A stretch of 64,000 bases of DNA from Bryobacteraceae bacterium (lineage in GTDB: Bacteria; Acidobacteriota; Terriglobia; Bryobacterales; Bryobacteraceae): the NCBI GenBank assembly GCA_041394945.1, contig JAWKHH010000003.1, forward strand, positions 558,001 through 622,000, read 5' to 3'. The notes under the pieces are model-generated. The model saw only the letters and a program-made list of their open reading frames with translations, was not told the DNA's origin and did no database searches. The stretch's first letter is position 1. Every line of letters starts with the position of its first letter. This document shows positions 7,699-17,300 of this stretch, piece after piece. The position numbers and the translations under genes are program-made.

Positions 7699-8649
7699 TT
7701 AAGTTAACCCCAGCTTCGACCGGATTTTTCCGAACAGGCTCGCGAACAGCTTGTTACGCGTTGTGTTACCCCGGGGAGCGGGCGCTTCCACGGGGTCGTA
7801 AACGTCGAGGCACCCGGCTACCGAACAACCGTTCAGGAAGTCGGCGACCCGCGGCAGCGGCTGTCCGCTGGCGTCGCTGATCTCGGCCGGGGCCAGAGCC
7901 CGCCTTGCGATGATCGTCCCCAGTTTCACGAGGCTCGAGTCGCCAGCCTCGCGGACGACGGGCGGCCAGCGGTTCAGCCGGTAGGCCCGGCGCTGGTCGA
8001 GCCACGGAAGCAATTTGCCTCCGCTGCTCAAGTGGCCAACCCGCCACAGGAAGGAATCGAGGCGGTGGGTGAACGGCATCTGTTCGGCGCCGGAGCCCTG
8101 ATCCCAGGGCACGAGCACCTGGATCGTGGCCCCCCTCCGCAGGTTGAGACAGTCCGCGGCCGGTATCGCGGTTGTGATGACGCCCTGCTGCGGGAAGATG
8201 TGAAAACGTTCGTTGTCGATGAGGACAACGAAGAACTGATAGCGGAAGAGCGCGGCGCGGTAGCGCGAGGCGAGCTCGGTGAGACCGGTGAACGAGGAGC
8301 CGACCATGCGCTCGTTGCCGTCTTCGGCCCGCCGCGTGGGAGCGCGGAGCGCCACCATCGCCCGGACGTCGCCAAGGGCGCGTTCGAGCCCGTCCTCGGT
8401 CTCCGGCAGGTCGAGGCGAACCGTTCCGGGAGGCTCTTTGTGGCCGCGCCGGCAAGCCGTCACCACGACCGATCCCCAGGCTCTTTCCCGAAGGAGCTGG
8501 GTACAGTCCCGGCCATGCATGTCTACGAGGATCGCCTGGTAGGAGTCGTTGTCGACGACTTCCACGCGGCGCTGCTCAAGCAGACGGCCCAGACGGATTT
8601 GATCGTTCGGGAGCAGTCCGGAAACGCTGACCCGCAGCGGTTCGATCAA
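7699..8649 (-). CDS. Unknown protein, first gene of the GTPase/roadblock operon
   Basis: It uses a TTG start at 8649 behind a strong GAGGAGGG site. The first 105 residues have a receiver-like alternation: RVSVSGLLPNDQIRLG, YQAILVDMHG, SVVVTACRRG, then LDLPETEDGLERALGDV. A possible acceptor Asp sits in LVDMHG, so this could be a pseudo-receiver. The remaining 200 residues, with YRAALFRYQFFVVLIDNERF and HLSSGGKLLPWLDQRR, match nothing I recognise. The C-terminus is basic (ASLFGKIRSKLG). It ends one base before the GTPase start, so it is probably the operon leader and may be its input or scaffold protein. A TACAAT-like element lies at 8670-8675, but no convincing -35 was found. Confidence 0.75.
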   Translation of the reverse strand: MIEPLRVSVSGLLPNDQIRLGRLLEQRRVEVVDNDSYQAILVDMHGRDCTQLLRERAWGSVVVTACRRGHKEPPGTVRLDLPETEDGLERALGDVRAMVALRAPTRRAEDGNERMVGSSFTGLTELASRYRAALFRYQFFVVLIDNERFHIFPQQGVITTAIPAADCLNLRRGATIQVLVPWDQGSGAEQMPFTHRLDSFLWRVGHLSSGGKLLPWLDQRRAYRLNRWPPVVREAGDSSLVKLGTIIARRALAPAEISDASGQPLPRVADFLNGCSVAGCLDVYDPVEAPAPRGNTTRNKLFASLFGKIRSKLGLT

Positions 8650-8816
8650 GTTACCCTCCTCTGTTAGAAATTGTAGGGCCGTTACCTCGCGGGTGCACTA
8701 AGTGGCCATGCCTAATCCCCAATAGGAAACACCCTACTTCCGGCGATACGGAAGCGAGAGAAGAAAGATAGAATTCGGAACCTCCGCGGCGGGAGGGTAC
8801 TACTGTGGTTGGTTGG

Positions 8817-9944
8817 TTATTGGGAGGCTCGACCGGAACCGAGGGAGGCAAAGACGGTGTCGTGGGTGATTTTCCGGGTGAGCCTCCAGGCGAGGGCCTC
8901 GATCAGGCCCCATTCGCGCTCGGAGGCAGCCAAAGCCGGGCGGATGCGGTTGAGCTCGGTGCGGCGGATGGCATCCCAACGCAGTTGGGCATCCTGAAGG
9001 CCGACGTGGCGGTGGCGGTTCTCGTACCTGTCGATGAGCCTGGGCAGCCGGGCGTCAAGAGCGGCGGCGGCGGCGGCGGCGGCGGCTTCACGCCGTTCCA
9101 AGCCCTTGGCGACGCCGGCGGCGATCTCGTCTAGGCCGAGCACGGTGACGCCGGGAACAAGCGCGGCAGCGGGATCGACATTGCCGGGAACGGCGAGGTC
9201 CACGAGCACGAGATCCCTTCCGGGCGTCAGGTGTTCCGGGCCAACGATGGTATGCGGAGCGGCGCAGGCGCAAACGACGATGCTGGCCGTCTCGCGAATC
9301 AGGCGGTGGATCTCGGCGTAGGCGACCGGACAGGCTCCGCTGCTTTCGCCGAGGCGAACGGCGGACTCATAAGTGCGATTGGCGACGTGGATGGCCTTCA
9401 CCCCGGATGCCCGGAGCTGGCGGACCGCGATGGACGCCATCTTGCCGGCGCCGACGATCAGGGCAACCGGGCTGCCGTCCCCGCGCCAAGCCCCAAGGCC
9501 CTGCTGCACACCGACGTGGGCGACGGAAACGGCGCCTTTGCCGAGTCCGCTCTCGTGGCGAACCGCTTTGGCGAGGCCGATGACACGCGGCATCAGGTAC
9601 TCGATGTGAGGACCGGATGCGCCAGCCGAGCGCGAGAGCTCCCAGGCGTCCTTGATCTGGCCGAGAATCTGCGGTTCGCCGAGAACCATCGATTCCAACC
9701 CGGCGACCACCCGGCAAAGATGGCGGATCGCCTCCCTGCCCGCGAACCGGTGGCCGGTGGAGGCGGCGCGCGGCTGTCCTCCGACGGTGAGCCAGAGCAC
9801 GCGGTTGCAGGTAGACAGAACAAGCGCTTCGGAAGCGCCGAGATCCCGTAGAGCGCCGGTGAGGGTGGCTGGCGCGAGATGGGCGGAGACCGAATGCGGC
9901 TGGCGCTCGGCGACAGTCGCCGAGCGGAAGTCCACCGTCCACAT
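8817..9944 (-). CDS. hemA: Glutamyl-tRNA reductase (divergent)
   Basis: HemA reduces glutamyl-tRNA to glutamate-1-semialdehyde, the first step of C5 tetrapyrrole synthesis. The catalytic Cys motif STCNR and the family stretch GLESMVLGEPQILGQ are present, followed by an NADPH-binding region (LIVGAGKMASIAVRQL) and VDLAVPGNVDP. A C-terminal dimerisation helix has an Ala run (EAAAAAAAAALDAR). The start at MWTVDF was chosen because it gives the usual short N-terminus; an upstream TTG at 10010 is in frame. No SD is obvious. No hemC, hemL or ccs gene is adjacent. Length and several motifs are divergent from typical HemA, but the call is firm. Confidence 0.85.
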   Translation of the reverse strand: MWTVDFRSATVAERQPHSVSAHLAPATLTGALRDLGASEALVLSTCNRVLWLTVGGQPRAASTGHRFAGREAIRHLCRVVAGLESMVLGEPQILGQIKDAWELSRSAGASGPHIEYLMPRVIGLAKAVRHESGLGKGAVSVAHVGVQQGLGAWRGDGSPVALIVGAGKMASIAVRQLRASGVKAIHVANRTYESAVRLGESSGACPVAYAEIHRLIRETASIVVCACAAPHTIVGPEHLTPGRDLVLVDLAVPGNVDPAAALVPGVTVLGLDEIAAGVAKGLERREAAAAAAAAALDARLPRLIDRYENRHRHVGLQDAQLRWDAIRRTELNRIRPALAASEREWGLIEALAWRLTRKITHDTVFASLGSGRASQ

Positions 9945-10036
9945 CGATAGCACGGGAGGATTCACTCCGGATGAAATCGGCGGATAGTGCGCTGGACTCC
10001 ATAGTCCCAAGCCGGTTCGAGCGCAGAAACAGCGGA

Positions 10037-10534
10037 TTAGCTGGGCTGACCGGCCAGAGCCGAACGGATATCGGCGATGGCTGCCGTCTCACTCTCGCTC
10101 ACGCGGGCGCCACCGAAGCCCAGGAAGCTGCCCTCCTTCGCGGCGTTGGCCACTTTGTCGCCGATCTGGAGCACCCATTCGGAATAGCTGCCGAGGTCGC
10201 CGGGAGACTTCGCGCGGAGGATGGCGGCCGCCTGGCGGAGCTTGGCCACGGCCTTATCCCGGACGAACACCTTCGGATCCTGGTCGCCGTAGTCGCCCAG
10301 CTCGGCGCGGATGCGGTCTCCGGCGGCCTGCATGGTTTCCTTGGCGGCCAGCGACCGGATGAGCGGGTTATCGCTTTCCGAGCCGTGAAAGACGCTCTGC
10401 GCGGCAACGGCGGCTTCCTTGAGCGATCCAAAGATGCCGCTCGAGCCGGCGATCATCACGGCGATGCCGGCCAGGTGCGGCGCCTCGGCCAGGGCGTTCC
10501 GTTCGAGTTCGGTGAATTGGGCTTCGGTGGACAT
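10037..10534 (-). CDS. Conserved hypothetical helical protein
   Basis: 165 residues, Ala-rich, predicted mostly helical and without signal peptide or membrane helix. Features include ERNALAEAPHLAGIAVMIAG near the start, NPLIRSLAAKETM in the middle, and a Gly-rich SFLGFGGARVSESE near the C-terminus. The N-terminal pattern, with an early acidic stretch and then a hydrophobic helix, recalls TerB-like or similar stress-associated helical proteins, but I cannot assign it to a family. It follows the propeller gene by 9 bases and is probably co-transcribed with it. Confidence 0.65.
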   Translation of the reverse strand: MSTEAQFTELERNALAEAPHLAGIAVMIAGSSGIFGSLKEAAVAAQSVFHGSESDNPLIRSLAAKETMQAAGDRIRAELGDYGDQDPKVFVRDKAVAKLRQAAAILRAKSPGDLGSYSEWVLQIGDKVANAAKEGSFLGFGGARVSESETAAIADIRSALAGQPS

Positions 10535-10543
10535 GGCGCTATT

Positions 10544-11947
10544 TTAGCGCCCGCCGATCGCGTAGAGCGCTTCCCGCGTGCGGATGTAGAGGGTTCCTTC
10601 GGCGATAGCGGGCGTTGCGTAGATTTCGGAGCCGAAATCGTTGATGGCGAGGATCTCCCAATCGCCGGCCGCGCGGAGCACGACCACTTTCCCGTGCTCG
10701 CCGGCGACGTAGACCTTGCCGTCGGCGCCAACGGGCGAGGCGTAGTAGTCGTCAAGCGCGCCGGTTAGGCGGGCCTGCTTGATCAACTTGCCGGTGCGGG
10801 CGTCAAGAGTGGTGGCGATGCCGCCGTTGCGGAACAGGTAGACGACGCCGTCATAGATGAGCGGGGAGGGGACGTCGGGCAGCGACTTCGTATGACGCCA
10901 CATGACGTGGGAAGAGGTGACGTCGCCGTGGCCGCCGAGCTTCACGGCCAGCAGACCGTTGCGGGACGCGCGGCGGGTGCGGAAGAACTCCCACTCGCGT
11001 TCGTTGAGGAAGCCGTCGCGATCGAGGTCGATGGCGCGCCAGGATCCGGTGGGCTGCCACGGCGGCGGGAGTTCCTTCTGGGCGAGTTTGCCGTCATGGT
11101 TGGCATCGGCGGCGGCGGCCACTTCGGGGAACGGAGGGAGTTCCACCTGTTGGCCCTCGTCGTTACCGGTGGTCCATCCGCTGAAGTAGAGCATCCCTCC
11201 GGCGATGGCCGGGGCCGACTTGGGCTGGCAGGTGAGCCCGCGGACGAACCAGAGCTGTTCGCCGTCGCGGGCGGCATAGGAGGTGAGCTGATACGAACCG
11301 GGCGCGATCACCTGGGCGGGGCCGCTCCCGGGCTGGTAGACGATGGGGGTGGAATAGCCGTTAATGACATGGCGGGGCGCCTTCCAGACCGGCTTGCCGG
11401 TGGCGGCGTCGACGCCGATGATGAACGCGTCGGTATCCTGGTCGACCACCAGGACGACGCGGCCGTCGGCGTAGACGGGCGACGCCACGATGCCGTGCTG
11501 GCTGTTGAACGGCCCGAGCGGGAGGCGCCACTGCTCGTTGCCTTCGAGATCGTAGGCGGCGAGGCCGAAATCGGCGAAGAAGACGAAGATACGGCCGGAT
11601 CCGATGACGGCTGTGGGGGCGGCGCGGTGGTTGAGCGCATTCTGCGCTTCGCGTTTGGGCGCCTGGATGGAGCGCCGCCAGAGAACCTTGCCGCTGTTGC
11701 GATCGAGCGCGATGGTGAACAGGTTTTCGCTGTCGGCGCCGGTGAGGAAAACGCGATCGCCAGCGAAGACCGGGGAGGATTTGCCTTCGGGCAACTCCGT
11801 TTTCCAGACGACGTTCCGGCCGGGACCGAATTCAGTGGGGAGGGTTCCACAGCGGTCGCAGAGGCCGGAGCCGCCGGGGCCGCGAAACTGGGGCCAATCC
11901 GCCGCGGTGAGGGCGAGGGCCGGGATGAGGAAGAGGACGGTTCGCAC
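10544..11947 (-). CDS. Secreted PQQ-type beta-propeller protein with EF-hand insertion
   Basis: It uses a GTG start and has an N-terminal signal peptide (VLFLIPALALTAADW). After WPQFRGPGGSGL come repeated propeller blades with the usual pattern of W-K-x-(E/A), D/A-G-x-V-(Y/F) and LDxxTGKxxW, for example ALDRNSGKVLW, GVDAATGKPVW and TLDARTGKLI. Inserted at about residues 275-315 are two canonical calcium loops, DANHDGKLAQKE and DLDRDGFLNERE. The first part also contains CDRC. This resembles the outer-membrane or periplasmic PQQ-like proteins common in Acidobacteria and Planctomycetes. No dehydrogenase-specific residues were identified, so it is probably structural or binding rather than a PQQ enzyme. 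Confidence 0.82.
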   Translation of the reverse strand: MRTVLFLIPALALTAADWPQFRGPGGSGLCDRCGTLPTEFGPGRNVVWKTELPEGKSSPVFAGDRVFLTGADSENLFTIALDRNSGKVLWRRSIQAPKREAQNALNHRAAPTAVIGSGRIFVFFADFGLAAYDLEGNEQWRLPLGPFNSQHGIVASPVYADGRVVLVVDQDTDAFIIGVDAATGKPVWKAPRHVINGYSTPIVYQPGSGPAQVIAPGSYQLTSYAARDGEQLWFVRGLTCQPKSAPAIAGGMLYFSGWTTGNDEGQQVELPPFPEVAAAADANHDGKLAQKELPPPWQPTGSWRAIDLDRDGFLNEREWEFFRTRRASRNGLLAVKLGGHGDVTSSHVMWRHTKSLPDVPSPLIYDGVVYLFRNGGIATTLDARTGKLIKQARLTGALDDYYASPVGADGKVYVAGEHGKVVVLRAAGDWEILAINDFGSEIYATPAIAEGTLYIRTREALYAIGGR

Positions 11948-12162
11948 TTGTTATCCATGTTAGACCCGAAGGGGGTTCAGAAACCTGGCGCGGCGCGGGC
12001 CAAGCCCGGATCCCGAACGGGACGGACGCCTACGGACCGGTGGTGCGGGGACGATGGCGGGAGTTGGAGCAGACGTTGGTGACCTACCGGGATGCGAACG
12101 GCAAGCCGGTGTTTCGCTACCGGTGGGACATCTCGGCGTATCGAGCGCGTCGAATTCGCCGG

Positions 12163-12474
12163 CTACTCGAACTCGATGGACTCGACCTGGATGACGCCGC
12201 CGTCCAGCTTGCCGGTGATCCTGGCCTTGAGGTCTTTCTCTTTCGTGGAGGCCTTGAGGGTGGCGAGGGCCTTGGCGTTGCCGGCTTCGTTGAACTTCAC
12301 GAAGCGGCCGTCGGCGAGCACGACGCCGAAGCCGCTCTTGGCGCAGTTGAGACTGCACTGGCGGGTGTGGCCGGCGAGGTCGCGGCCCTTGCACATGACG
12401 TCAACCAGGACGCCGGTCCAGGTGTCGGCGGCGAGCAGGGCGGGGAGCGCGAACATCCAAAGTGCTTTTTTCAT
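12163..12474 (-). CDS. Small secreted cysteine-containing protein
   Basis: 103 residues with a signal peptide (MKKALWMFALPALLAA). The mature part has three Cys in the order VDVMCK, RQCSLNC, AKSGFGVVLADGRFVKF, and ends in an acidic beta stretch (GGVIQVESIEFE). Proteins of this kind, with D-x-x-C, H-x-x-x-C-x-x-x-C and AKSG, are frequent in acidobacterial genomes, but I know no function. The position of the cysteines would suit metal binding or disulfides. An SD-like GAGGTAAC precedes the ATG. The gap to the preceding gene (11948-12162) holds no supported gene. Confidence 0.7.
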   Translation of the reverse strand: MKKALWMFALPALLAADTWTGVLVDVMCKGRDLAGHTRQCSLNCAKSGFGVVLADGRFVKFNEAGNAKALATLKASTKEKDLKARITGKLDGGVIQVESIEFE

Positions 12475-12625
12475 CGTCAGTTACCTCCTCTGAGCATGGC
12501 GCAGCCGGAGCCTCTGGCGCAAGGCCAAACGACCGCAACATGGAATTGGACGCGCGCGTCCTTCAGTTTGTTGCACATGCCGACGATAAGAGACGTGACG
12601 CTCGGAGGGATAGCGATTTCGGGAC

Positions 12626-12654
12626 TTGCTCCCGGCTCCGGGCCTGTTTATACT
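12626..12654 (+). promoter_or_regulatory. Sigma70-type promoter for the small gene at 12686
   Basis: A TTGCTC -35 element (12626-12631) is followed, after exactly 17 bases, by a TATACT -10 (12649-12654). Transcription would start near 12661, about 25 bases before the ATG at 12686. The same combination, TTGCTT-17-TATACT, lies before the repeat-containing gene at 49879. Confidence 0.45.
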
Positions 12655-12685
12655 GGCATTTTCCGATGCCGCTGAGACCGCGATC

Positions 12686-12982
12686 ATGCCGGAATTGCAG
12701 ACGACAACTCGGCCACCGATCTTTCGAGAGGACATCGACCCGGCCGCGCCGATGAAGGAGGCAGCCATGTTCTACGGGCTGTTTCTGCGGGGCCATTCGG
12801 TCGACTCTCTCCGCCGCGACATTGATGTATCCAAGGGCACGCTCGAGAAGTGGCTGCGCCCGCGGCGCTACGAGCCGAACTTCCGCGAGACGTTGCGCCG
12901 CGTGTATCATTACCGCAAGCAGGTGCTGGCGATTTTCGACGAACTCGTGCTGAATGAGCGCAATCGGGCCCGGCTGCAATAG
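12686..12982 (+). CDS. Small predicted DNA-binding (HTH-like) protein
   Basis: The start at 12686 (MPELQTTT) lies about 25 bases after a promoter, so an upstream in-frame TTG at 12626 is unlikely. The 98-residue product has FREDIDPAAPMKEAAMFYG, then LFLRGHSVDSLRRDIDVSKG, which reads as a helix-turn-helix, TLEKWLRPRR, and a C-terminal basic helix (ETLRRVYHYRKQVLAIFDEL). The HTH resembles terminase-small-subunit or homeodomain-like modules. It is 105 bases upstream of the TIR gene on the same strand and could be its regulator (inference). The family is not recognised. Confidence 0.65.
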   Translation: MPELQTTTRPPIFREDIDPAAPMKEAAMFYGLFLRGHSVDSLRRDIDVSKGTLEKWLRPRRYEPNFRETLRRVYHYRKQVLAIFDELVLNERNRARLQ

Positions 12983-13087
12983 CCCTTTCCGGGGCTTTCC
13001 GTCAAGATTCCCTGATACGATCCATCCCCCTGTTCCATCCATGTAAGATAGTGACACCTCCGCATCACGGGAGGGGGCTGCATCGCG

Positions 13088-14353
13088 ATGCCCAAGTACG
13101 AGTTTTTTCTTAGCCATAAGAGCGACGACTGGGACGAGTATATGGAAGCGTTCCTGGAAGACGTCAGCGACGGGGTCGGCCGCCGCAGAAAGAGATCGAA
13201 ACAGGAAGAGTTCGTGTTTCTCGACAAAGGAGAGATTGAACTCGGGCAGAACTGGCTGCCGCGACTGCTGGACGGATTGCAGCACAGCGGCGTGCTGTTA
13301 TGTATGTATACGCCGCGCTACTTCGCGAGCGACTGGTGCGGACGCGAGGTGGCCTACTTCGAGCGCCGGCACGAGCAGGCGCCGGGGATCAAGCATCCGT
13401 GCGTGATTCCGGTGCTGTGGGACATCCCGCTCGACGAAATTCCCAGGGCGATGGGAAGCGTCCAATACAATCACAAGTCGCTGCCTGAGGCGTACGCCGA
13501 GGAAGGGATGCTCGCGCTGGTGAGACGGCGCGAAGGCCGCTACCGGGATGAGTACGTGGACGCGGTGGACGCGCTGGTGGACGCGATCGTCAAAGCATGT
13601 GAACAGGATCTTGGAGAGATCGCGCCGGAGCCGACGACGGCGGAGCTGGCGGCGATTCCGAGTTTCTTCAAACCCCAGCCGAAGCCGGCGGAGAACGGTA
13701 GAGCGGCGCCGCCCGCGCCGGCGGCACGGGTACCGGCCGGACCGTCGACGGTGCATTTCTACTACATGGCGGCGGCGCGGGGCGATCTCGCGCCCGGCAA
13801 GCCGCACCTCGAGTACTATCATCCGAACGGCGGGCCGTTCTGGCGTCCGTGGCCGGACGGACAGCAGATCAAAGCGCTGGCGGCGGCAGTGGCCGGGAGC
13901 AAGGACCTGAACCTGGCCTACTACGACCAGCCGGTGGATGAAACGCTCGAAGACCAGCTCGAGAAGGCGCGCGACAGCAACAACATGGTAGTGGTGTTCG
14001 CGGACGCGTGGAGCATTCATCTGCTGCCGCAGTTCCGCGACTACGCGCACACCTATGACCGTAATCTCGACTACAACTCGTCGCTGATCGTCGTATGGAA
14101 CGAAGGCGACCCGGACCTCAACGACGGAGCGCGCCAGATGCTGACGGGAACCGTGACGCAGGTATTGCGGCTCGCCTCCACACGACAGGAGCCGTTTTTC
14201 CTGCCACGGGTGGAGGGCGAGGCGGGAGTACGCGCGCGGCTGCGCGAAAGTCTGGAGCGACTGATGCAGAAGATCACGGAAACGGCGCCGCCGAACCGGG
14301 CGCCGCAGGCCATGGCGAAGCCGGTGCTGCCGGTGCATAGCGGCGGAGGGTGA
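13088..14353 (+). CDS. TIR-domain protein, FxsC-like
   Basis: Residues 1-165 are a TIR domain: EFFLSHKSDDWDEYMEAF, VFLDKGEIELGQNWLPRL, VLLCMYTPRYFASDWCGREV and HPCVIPVLWD. The layout, including D-W-C-G-R-E, resembles the TIR-like FxsC proteins of FxSxx-COOH gene clusters. After a Pro/Ala linker, residues about 220-400 form a second conserved domain (VHFYYMAAARG, WRPWPDGQQIKALA, NMVVVFADAWSI), as in FxsC C-termini. TIR domains often cleave or cyclise NAD-derived substrates, but the catalytic Glu cannot be assigned with certainty. The start follows a GGGAGGGGG tract. The gene is 10 bases upstream of the KGGTGRT protein, so the two are probably one unit. Confidence 0.85.
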   Translation: MPKYEFFLSHKSDDWDEYMEAFLEDVSDGVGRRRKRSKQEEFVFLDKGEIELGQNWLPRLLDGLQHSGVLLCMYTPRYFASDWCGREVAYFERRHEQAPGIKHPCVIPVLWDIPLDEIPRAMGSVQYNHKSLPEAYAEEGMLALVRRREGRYRDEYVDAVDALVDAIVKACEQDLGEIAPEPTTAELAAIPSFFKPQPKPAENGRAAPPAPAARVPAGPSTVHFYYMAAARGDLAPGKPHLEYYHPNGGPFWRPWPDGQQIKALAAAVAGSKDLNLAYYDQPVDETLEDQLEKARDSNNMVVVFADAWSIHLLPQFRDYAHTYDRNLDYNSSLIVVWNEGDPDLNDGARQMLTGTVTQVLRLASTRQEPFFLPRVEGEAGVRARLRESLERLMQKITETAPPNRAPQAMAKPVLPVHSGGG

Positions 14354-14363
14354 CGGTTCCGGC

Positions 14364-17300
14364 ATGGGCCAGATCATCACTTTCTACTCCTACAAGGGCG
14401 GCACCGGGCGGACGATGGCGCTGGCCAACATGGCGTGGCTGCTGGCGTCGAACGGCAACCGGGTGCTGATGGCGGATTGGGATCTGGAAGCGCCGGGACT
14501 GCACCGCTACTTCGCGCCGTTTCTCACCGACCGTGGCCTGGAGAAGACGCCGGGAGTGATCGACGTCATGGTCGATTTCGCGCGGCAGGCGGTGACGCCG
14601 GGCGAGCGGCCGGACACGTGGTACAAGAAACTGGCGCAGATCGACCGGATGGCGGTGGCGATCAACTGGCGGTTCCCGACGGTGACCGATTCGCGGGGGA
14701 ACGAGTCGCGCGGATATCTGGAATTCATTCCGGCCGGGCAGCAGACGGCGACGTACGCGACGCGGGTGAACTCGTTCAACTGGGACAACTTTTACGAACG
14801 GCTGGGCGGCGGTGAGTTCATCAACGAGATCCGGAAGAACCTGCGGGACAGCTACGACTATGTGTTGATCGACAGCCGGACGGGCGTGAGCGACACCTCG
14901 GGCATCTGCACGGTGCAGCTTCCGGACAAGGTGGTGGTGTGCTTCACGCTGAACAACCAGAGCATCGAGGGAGCGTCGGTGGCGGCGCGAGCGATTCTCG
15001 AGCAGCACGGCGGAGCGGCGAAGCGGTTCCCGGTGTTTCCCGTGCCGACGCGGGTGGACTACTCCGAGGACGACCGGTTGAATCTGCGGCGGGACTACGC
15101 GCAGCGGCGGTTCCGGAAGTTCCTGACGTTTCTGCCGTCGGGGGTGACGCAGGAGCAATATTGGAACGAAGTGGAGGTGCCGTACCGGGCGCTGTACGCG
15201 TATGAAGAGCTGCTGACTCCGTTCGGCGACAAGCCGGGCGATCCGAAGTCCATGCTGGCCGCGTTCGAACGGATGGCGCGGTACGTGACGGGCACCGAGC
15301 AGCGGCTGAAGGAGATGGACTTCACCGAGCAGGAGCGGGTGCGGCGCGAGTTCGCCGTGATCCCGATTTCGGCCGATAGCATTACGGCGGAACGAGCCAT
15401 GCCGGCGATGCCGCCGCCAGCGCCGGTTGCGGCCGAAGACCCGGTGTACTTCAGCTTTCATACCGGCGATGGCGACATGGTGCAGACGGTGCGGGACCGG
15501 CTGCGGTCGTCGGGCCATGACGGCGTGGCGGGCACGACGTTCGAAAACGGGCGTTGGGGGGAAGAGGTGCCACGGCGGCTGGGCGAGGCGCGGCGGTTCG
15601 TGTATTTCGTGGGTCCTCGGGGGCTGTCGGCGTGGCAGCGGAGGGAGCTTGCGTTCGCGGCGGCTGAGTGGAGGCAGGCGCGGGCGGCGGGGCGGAGCTT
15701 CGAGATCGTGGCGGTGATCCTGCCGCACGCACACAGCGGAGATTTGCCGACCGAGTTCCTGCGACCGAACACAGTGGATTTCCGGTCCGGCCTTGATGCG
15801 CGGGCGGCGTGGGAGAAGCTGAACCGGCTGATGATCGAGGATTCCGGATCAGCCGCGCCACTACCGGCCGGATCTCCCTTCGAGGAAGAAGACGCGGCGG
15901 TGCTGCCGAACCGGGACGCGGAGGTGTTGGAGTTGGCGCGTTTGGTAGGCGGCCGCGAGCGCGTGGTCCGGCTGCGGGGCGACACGGGGTGTGGAAAGAC
16001 GTCGCTGATCGAGGCGGGGCTGATTCCGTATCTGCGGCGTCAGGCCAAGCCGCGATGGGAAGTGGTGTCGTTCCGGCCGGGCTCGGATCCCTTCGTGGCG
16101 TTCGCCGAGGCGGCCCAACCGCTGCTGCGCGGCGGCGCATCGTCGGACCCGGTTTCGACGACGCTGCAGTATGGAACGTCGCTCGCCACCGGAACGCTGA
16201 CCATTCACTCGTTCCTGCAATTGGCGCTGCGGCAGAGCCCGGGCGCGCAGCTTCTGCTGGTGATCGACCAGGCCGAGGAGTTGTTCACGCACACGCAGTC
16301 CAAGCAGCGCGACCGATTCCTGGCGGCGCTCGAGGCGATTCCGCCGGACCTGCCGCTGACGGTGCTGGTGGCCACGCGGCCGGACTGGGAGTGGCGGGCC
16401 GAGCAGGCGGCGCCGCGCTTGGCGACGGCGCCGGGGATGATTCTGCCGGCAGCCGGACCGGGACGTCTGGATCGACGATGGGCGCGACGGGTGGAGGAAG
16501 GCGGCGCCGAAGTACGGAAACAGACGGTGGTGGACGAAGCGCTCGACAGCGTTCTCGACGGGCAGAAGGAGCAGAGGCTGAGCGCGCTTTCGCGGTTGAG
16601 CGGGGGCGACGTCCGGGTCCGGGATCTGCCGGACAACGTGATCCGGACGCTCGATCCTTTCCTCGCGAACGGGCTGGTGTCGGCGCACGCGGCCAGCGAT
16701 CCGAAGGACAACACGCTCCACCTGGAGGGCGAGGGGCAAGCGCTTTGGGACTTCACGATGGCCAACAACGCGGCGCTGGCGTGGCGGGCCGAGGCGCTGC
16801 GTTCTCTTCAGGCGGGAGTGGATCCGCCGACGGTTCTCTCGAAGGAGTGGTACCGCTTCCTGGACCCGGCGGAAATCGAGCGGTGGCGGATCCAGGAGGA
16901 GGTCTCGAGCGACCCAGCGGCCACGCAGACGATACCGCTTTCGACGAAACCGGTGGTTTCGCTGCCGGAACCGGACCGCGCCCAGTGGTGGCGGTCACCG
17001 TGGGCGATCGCCGCGGCGGTGGCGATTCCACTGCTTCTGGCGGCGGCGATCCACTTCGTGCAGGATCACTTCCTGCCGGGTCCGCCACCGCTGGAGGTGA
17101 CGAGCGAGATGGCGCGCAAGGCGTTCGCCGCCGGCGCGTACCAGGAGGCGATCAAGGCGACGGATGAATGGATCCAGAAGGACCCGACGGCGGAGGCATA
17201 CTCGCTGCGGGCGCAATCGCATTGGGTGCGCGGGGAACTGGCGAACGCCGAGGAGGACTTCACGAACGCGCTGGGGCTCGACCCTCGGAACGCCCGGTAC

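Noticed and set aside
12040..12180. Coding-looking plus-strand stretch (LVTYRDANGKPVFRYRWDIS)
   Set aside because: It looks protein-like but has no convincing start and runs into the small secreted gene on the other strand. It could be a 40-residue fragment of a lost gene; not enough to call.
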